DNA of 16,468 nt from UBA6382 sp963631415 (GTDB lineage Bacteria > Bacteroidota > Bacteroidia > Bacteroidales > Bacteroidaceae). The position numbers were made by a program, and so were the translations under genes. The number at the start of each line of letters is the position of its first letter. Position 1 is the first letter of the stretch. The DNA is taken from the NCBI GenBank assembly GCA_963631415.1, contig CAVGQS010000047.1, positions 1 through 16,468 of the forward strand, given 5' to 3'. The notes under the pieces were generated by a model. It saw only the letters and a list, made by a program, of their open reading frames with translations. It searched no databases and had not been told where the DNA came from. Positions 14,385 to 16,468 of this stretch are shown piece by piece.

Positions 14385-14969
14385 ATGATAACCATACGCC
14401 CCGCACAAAAGCGCGAAGCCTCTGAAATAGCCTCGCTCATCATGGAGGCCATGAACCCCGACTGCTGCAGGTGGTTCTACGGCCCGCAACACACCGACAT
14501 AGACTTTCACAAATTCATGACCAGCCTCGTAGAGGCCGGCAACACGCAATACAGCTACCTCAACACGCTCGCGGCATACGAGACCGACGAAGACATTCTT
14601 GCCGGCATGCTCGTGAGCTACGACGGCGCCCTCCTGCGCCAGCTGCGCCAACCCTTCGTTGACGGCATGAAGAAATGGTTCGGCCGCGACTTCTCCTCGC
14701 TCGACGACGAGACACAGGCGGGCGAACTCTACCTCGACTCGCTGTGCGTGAAACCCATGTTTCGCGGCATGGGCATAGCCACCAGCCTGCTCCGCGCCAG
14801 CTTCGAAAAGACGCGCCAGCTACACCTCCCATGCACCGGACTGCTCGTAGACCAAGGCAATCCCAAGGCCGAGAAACTCTACACATCCCTCGGCTTCACC
14901 GTGGCCAACGAAGCCTCGTGGGGCGGACACCCCATGCGCCACATGACCCGCCCAGCCGACGCCGAATAA
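14385..14969 (+). CDS. GNAT-family N-acetyltransferase
   Basis: A 194-residue acetyltransferase of the GNAT fold. The acetyl-CoA pyrophosphate loop is RGMGIA (127-132) after the beta-4 strand LYLDSLCVKP (116-125), and motif B is NPKAEKLYTSLGF (159-171). The start ITIRPAQKREASEIASLI is the standard beta1-alpha1 of GNAT proteins. A longer insert (about 85-112, FVDGMKKWFGRDFSSLDD) before the CoA loop is probably part of the acceptor pocket. The acceptor cannot be predicted. It lies 46 bases after the Smr gene on the same strand, without a visible promoter or terminator between, so it is likely the third gene of the cstA operon. Confidence 0.92.
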   Translation: MITIRPAQKREASEIASLIMEAMNPDCCRWFYGPQHTDIDFHKFMTSLVEAGNTQYSYLNTLAAYETDEDILAGMLVSYDGALLRQLRQPFVDGMKKWFGRDFSSLDDETQAGELYLDSLCVKPMFRGMGIATSLLRASFEKTRQLHLPCTGLLVDQGNPKAEKLYTSLGFTVANEASWGGHPMRHMTRPADAE

Positions 14970-15039
14970 TCCGCCGACAAAGCCAACGCTGCGGACAATA
15001 CAAAAGGCAGCGAGCGCTGGATAAAGAAACCTATTGTTC

Positions 15040-15846
15040 ATGAAAAAAATCACGATGCTCGGCACGGGCAACGCCCTCGCCACACGCTACTACAACACGT
15101 GCTTTGTGGTGCAACAAGACGACACCCTGCTGATGGTCGACGCGGGTGGCGGTAACCAGATATTCAACCAACTGCAGCGGGCGGGCATCCCCCTGTCTGG
15201 CATCCACCATTTGTTTCTCACTCACGCCCACACCGACCACGTGCTCGGCGCCGTGTGGGTGGCGCGAAAAATCATGCAGGAGATGAAGGGCGGCGCCTAC
15301 GAGGGCGTCTTGCACATCTACGGCAACGAGAAGGTGACGGGCGTTCTGGAATGGATTTGCCGCAACACGCTGCCCGCCAAACTCACCTCACTGCTTGGCT
15401 CGCGGGTCCTCCTCCACCGCCTCAGCGACGGCGAAGCCTTCGACATCGGCTCCTGGCATCTCCACTGCTTCGACATCCTCTCCACAAAGGAGCCGCAGTT
15501 CGGCTTCCGCATCGACTTCCCCGACGGCACCTCGATGGCGTGCCTGGGCGACGAACCCTACAATGAGCGCAACCGCCGCTGGGTGGACCATGCCGACTGG
15601 ATGCTCGCCGAAGCCTTCTGCCGCCACGACGACGCCGACCGCTTCCATCCCTACGAGAAGCACCACAGCACCGCGCTCGACGCTGCCCGCCTGGCCGACA
15701 GCCTCGGCGTGCCCAACCTCGTGCTCTACCACACGGAGGACAAGACCGACAACCGCAAGGCCACCTACACGGCTGAGGCGCAGTCCGCCTACCACGGCCG
15801 CGTCTGCGTGCCCGACGATTTGGAAGTAATCAACATGGACCAGTGA
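15040..15846 (+). CDS. Metallo-beta-lactamase-fold hydrolase, RNase Z-like
   Basis: A 268-residue MBL-fold protein with the metal motif THAHTDH (61-67; His62, His64, Asp66, His67), the bridging aspartate in CLGDEP (Asp171), and a C-terminal EKHHSTALDAARLA (206-219) and LVLYHTED (227-234) resembling the end of RNase Z-like enzymes. The start MKKITMLGTGNALATRYYNTC matches a widespread but poorly characterised family. I recall relatives having DIHSTK where this protein has DILSTK (145-150); if the recollection is right, one metal-binding His is replaced by Leu. The ATG at 15040 is preferred to a TTG two codons earlier. It follows the GNAT gene by 70 bases. The substrate is unknown; phosphodiester or ester hydrolysis is the family expectation. 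Confidence 0.88.
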   Translation: MKKITMLGTGNALATRYYNTCFVVQQDDTLLMVDAGGGNQIFNQLQRAGIPLSGIHHLFLTHAHTDHVLGAVWVARKIMQEMKGGAYEGVLHIYGNEKVTGVLEWICRNTLPAKLTSLLGSRVLLHRLSDGEAFDIGSWHLHCFDILSTKEPQFGFRIDFPDGTSMACLGDEPYNERNRRWVDHADWMLAEAFCRHDDADRFHPYEKHHSTALDAARLADSLGVPNLVLYHTEDKTDNRKATYTAEAQSAYHGRVCVPDDLEVINMDQ

Positions 15847-15886
15847 CTGCCGCGCCACTGCCAAAAACACATAAAAAACACAACTC

Positions 15887-15930
15887 CGGCAAACAAAACA
15901 GCACAAAATAATGCCGTTTTAAGATTTTTT
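15887..15930 (+). terminator. Possible terminator after the cstA operon
   Basis: CGGCA (15887-15891) can pair with TGCCG (15912-15916) across a 20-base A-rich loop, followed by TTTT and then six more T residues at 15925-15930. The stem is short and the loop long, so termination may be weak, but the position (about 40 bases after the last stop and before the rpoD promoter) is right. Confidence 0.35.
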
Positions 15931-15973
15931 AACCACCCTTTCGCGCCGCTCCGTCAAAAAGTGTGCCACAACC

Positions 15974-16004
15974 TTTGCCGCGCATGCAGAAATAGGTAAT
16001 TTTG
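15974..16004 (+). promoter_or_regulatory. rpoD promoter with both consensus elements
   Basis: TTTG (15974-15977), a 19-base spacer and TAATTTTG (15997-16004) match the full Bacteroidota consensus with the preferred spacing. It is the best promoter in the window, as expected for a constitutive sigma factor gene. The predicted leader is about 95 bases, strongly C- and A-rich and poor in G and T between about 16030 and 16108, so it should be unstructured. Confidence 0.92.
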
Positions 16005-16108
16005 CGCGCCGTTTCGAGAGAAAGTACCGCAAACCACGAAAATCCGCGCACCACACCCCCAGCGCAACAACACGCACACATAGCCAACAACCATATAACC
16101 ACCACAAT

Positions 16109-16468
16109 ATGCGTCAAATCAAGATTACTGTACAGCCCACCGACAGAGGTGCAGCAGGCATGGGCCGCTATCTCGGCGAACTGAGCCGCCTCCAAATGAT
16201 CACCACAGAAAAGGAGGTAGAACTCGCGCGCCGAATCCGCGAAGGCGACGAACGGGCGGAGAAGGAACTCGTCAACGCCAACCTGCGCTTCGTAGTCAGC
16301 GTGGCAAAACAGTACAGCAACCAGGGACTCGAACTCAACGACCTCGTGCAGGAAGGCAACATCGGACTCATTCGCGCTGCCAAAAAATTTGACGAGACCA
16401 GAGGCTTCAAGTTCATCTCCTACGCCGTGTGGTGGATTCGCCAAAGCATCCTCCAGGCCATCTCCGAA
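16109..16468 (+). CDS. rpoD: RNA polymerase primary sigma factor (5' part)
   Basis: The first 120 codons of a sigma-70 primary factor, cut by the window end. The start MRQIKIT is typical of the short (about 285-residue) Bacteroidota primary sigma factor, which lacks the long acidic region 1.1 of E. coli RpoD. Region 1.2 spans about 18-52 (ELARRIREGDERAEKELV), and region 2 includes NANLRFVVSVAKQYSNQG (53-70), NDLVQEGNIGLIRAAKKFD (core RNA polymerase binding) and the almost invariant GFKFISYAVWWIRQSI (-10 binding and melting, about 98-113). This protein is what reads the TTTG/TAnnTTTG promoters seen elsewhere in the window. The alternative, a closely related second sigma factor, cannot be excluded without the rest of the gene. 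Confidence 0.95.
   Translation, partial: MRQIKITVQPTDRGAAGMGRYLGELSRLQMITTEKEVELARRIREGDERAEKELVNANLRFVVSVAKQYSNQGLELNDLVQEGNIGLIRAAKKFDETRGFKFISYAVWWIRQSILQAISE

Noticed and set aside
15008..15019. CAGCG-AG-CGCTG dyad before the MBL-fold gene
   Set aside because: The stem is only five base pairs with a 2-base loop, which cannot fold well, and no T-run follows; it is probably chance in GC-rich sequence.
1..16468. tRNA, rRNA, CRISPR array, transposase, integrase or phage gene
   Set aside because: I scanned by eye for T-loop motifs, regularly spaced direct repeats and the relevant protein families and saw none; covariance-model and repeat searches were not possible here.

Overview
The window looks like a chromosomal segment of a high-GC member of the Bacteroidales (Bacteroidota). 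The main evidence is the promoters: boxes of the form TAnnTTTG, in two cases with a TTTG element exactly 19 bases upstream, sit before purA, rlmN, fhs, cstA and rpoD. This is the recognition pattern of the Bacteroidota primary sigma factor. Supporting signs are the HECLGH-type dipeptidyl peptidase III, the DUF2027-Smr protein, the short primary sigma factor starting MRQIKIT, and the absence of clear Shine-Dalgarno sequences. I cannot fix the family; a Muribaculaceae- or Prevotellaceae-like gut species would fit.

The left two thirds (244-11525) is read leftwards. From right to left it contains fhs (formate-tetrahydrofolate ligase), trmO (tRNA t6A37 methylation), then after a terminator and a new promoter rlmN (23S/tRNA m2A methylation), pdxA (pyridoxal phosphate synthesis), a 128-residue AraC-type DNA-binding protein, an exported dipeptidyl peptidase III, and a HEAT-repeat AlkD-like protein. 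The last four genes are packed with a 24-base gap, a 4-base overlap and an 8-base overlap, so they probably form one operon that may start at rlmN. purA follows with its own strong promoter and ends in a very strong hairpin terminator. A 410-base spacer with a 35-base near-perfect palindrome separates purA from a hipBA toxin-antitoxin pair.

The right third (11727-16468) is read rightwards. cstA (pyruvate/peptide-type transporter of the carbon-starvation family) diverges from fhs and overlaps by 4 bases a KOW-like/DUF2027/Smr protein. A GNAT acetyltransferase and a metallo-beta-lactamase-fold hydrolase follow, then the 5' end of the primary sigma factor gene behind a textbook promoter and a C/A-rich leader. 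The window cuts this last gene.

Most of the window is housekeeping: one-carbon and purine metabolism (fhs, purA), cofactor synthesis (pdxA), RNA modification (trmO, rlmN) and transcription (rpoD). The less ordinary parts are hipBA with its palindrome-bearing spacer, the sensorless AraC protein locked to a peptidase, the cstA-Smr coupling, and a metallo-hydrolase that appears to lack one usual metal ligand. I did not find a CRISPR array, phage genes, insertion sequence, tRNA or rRNA, nor a clearly new multi-gene defence system.
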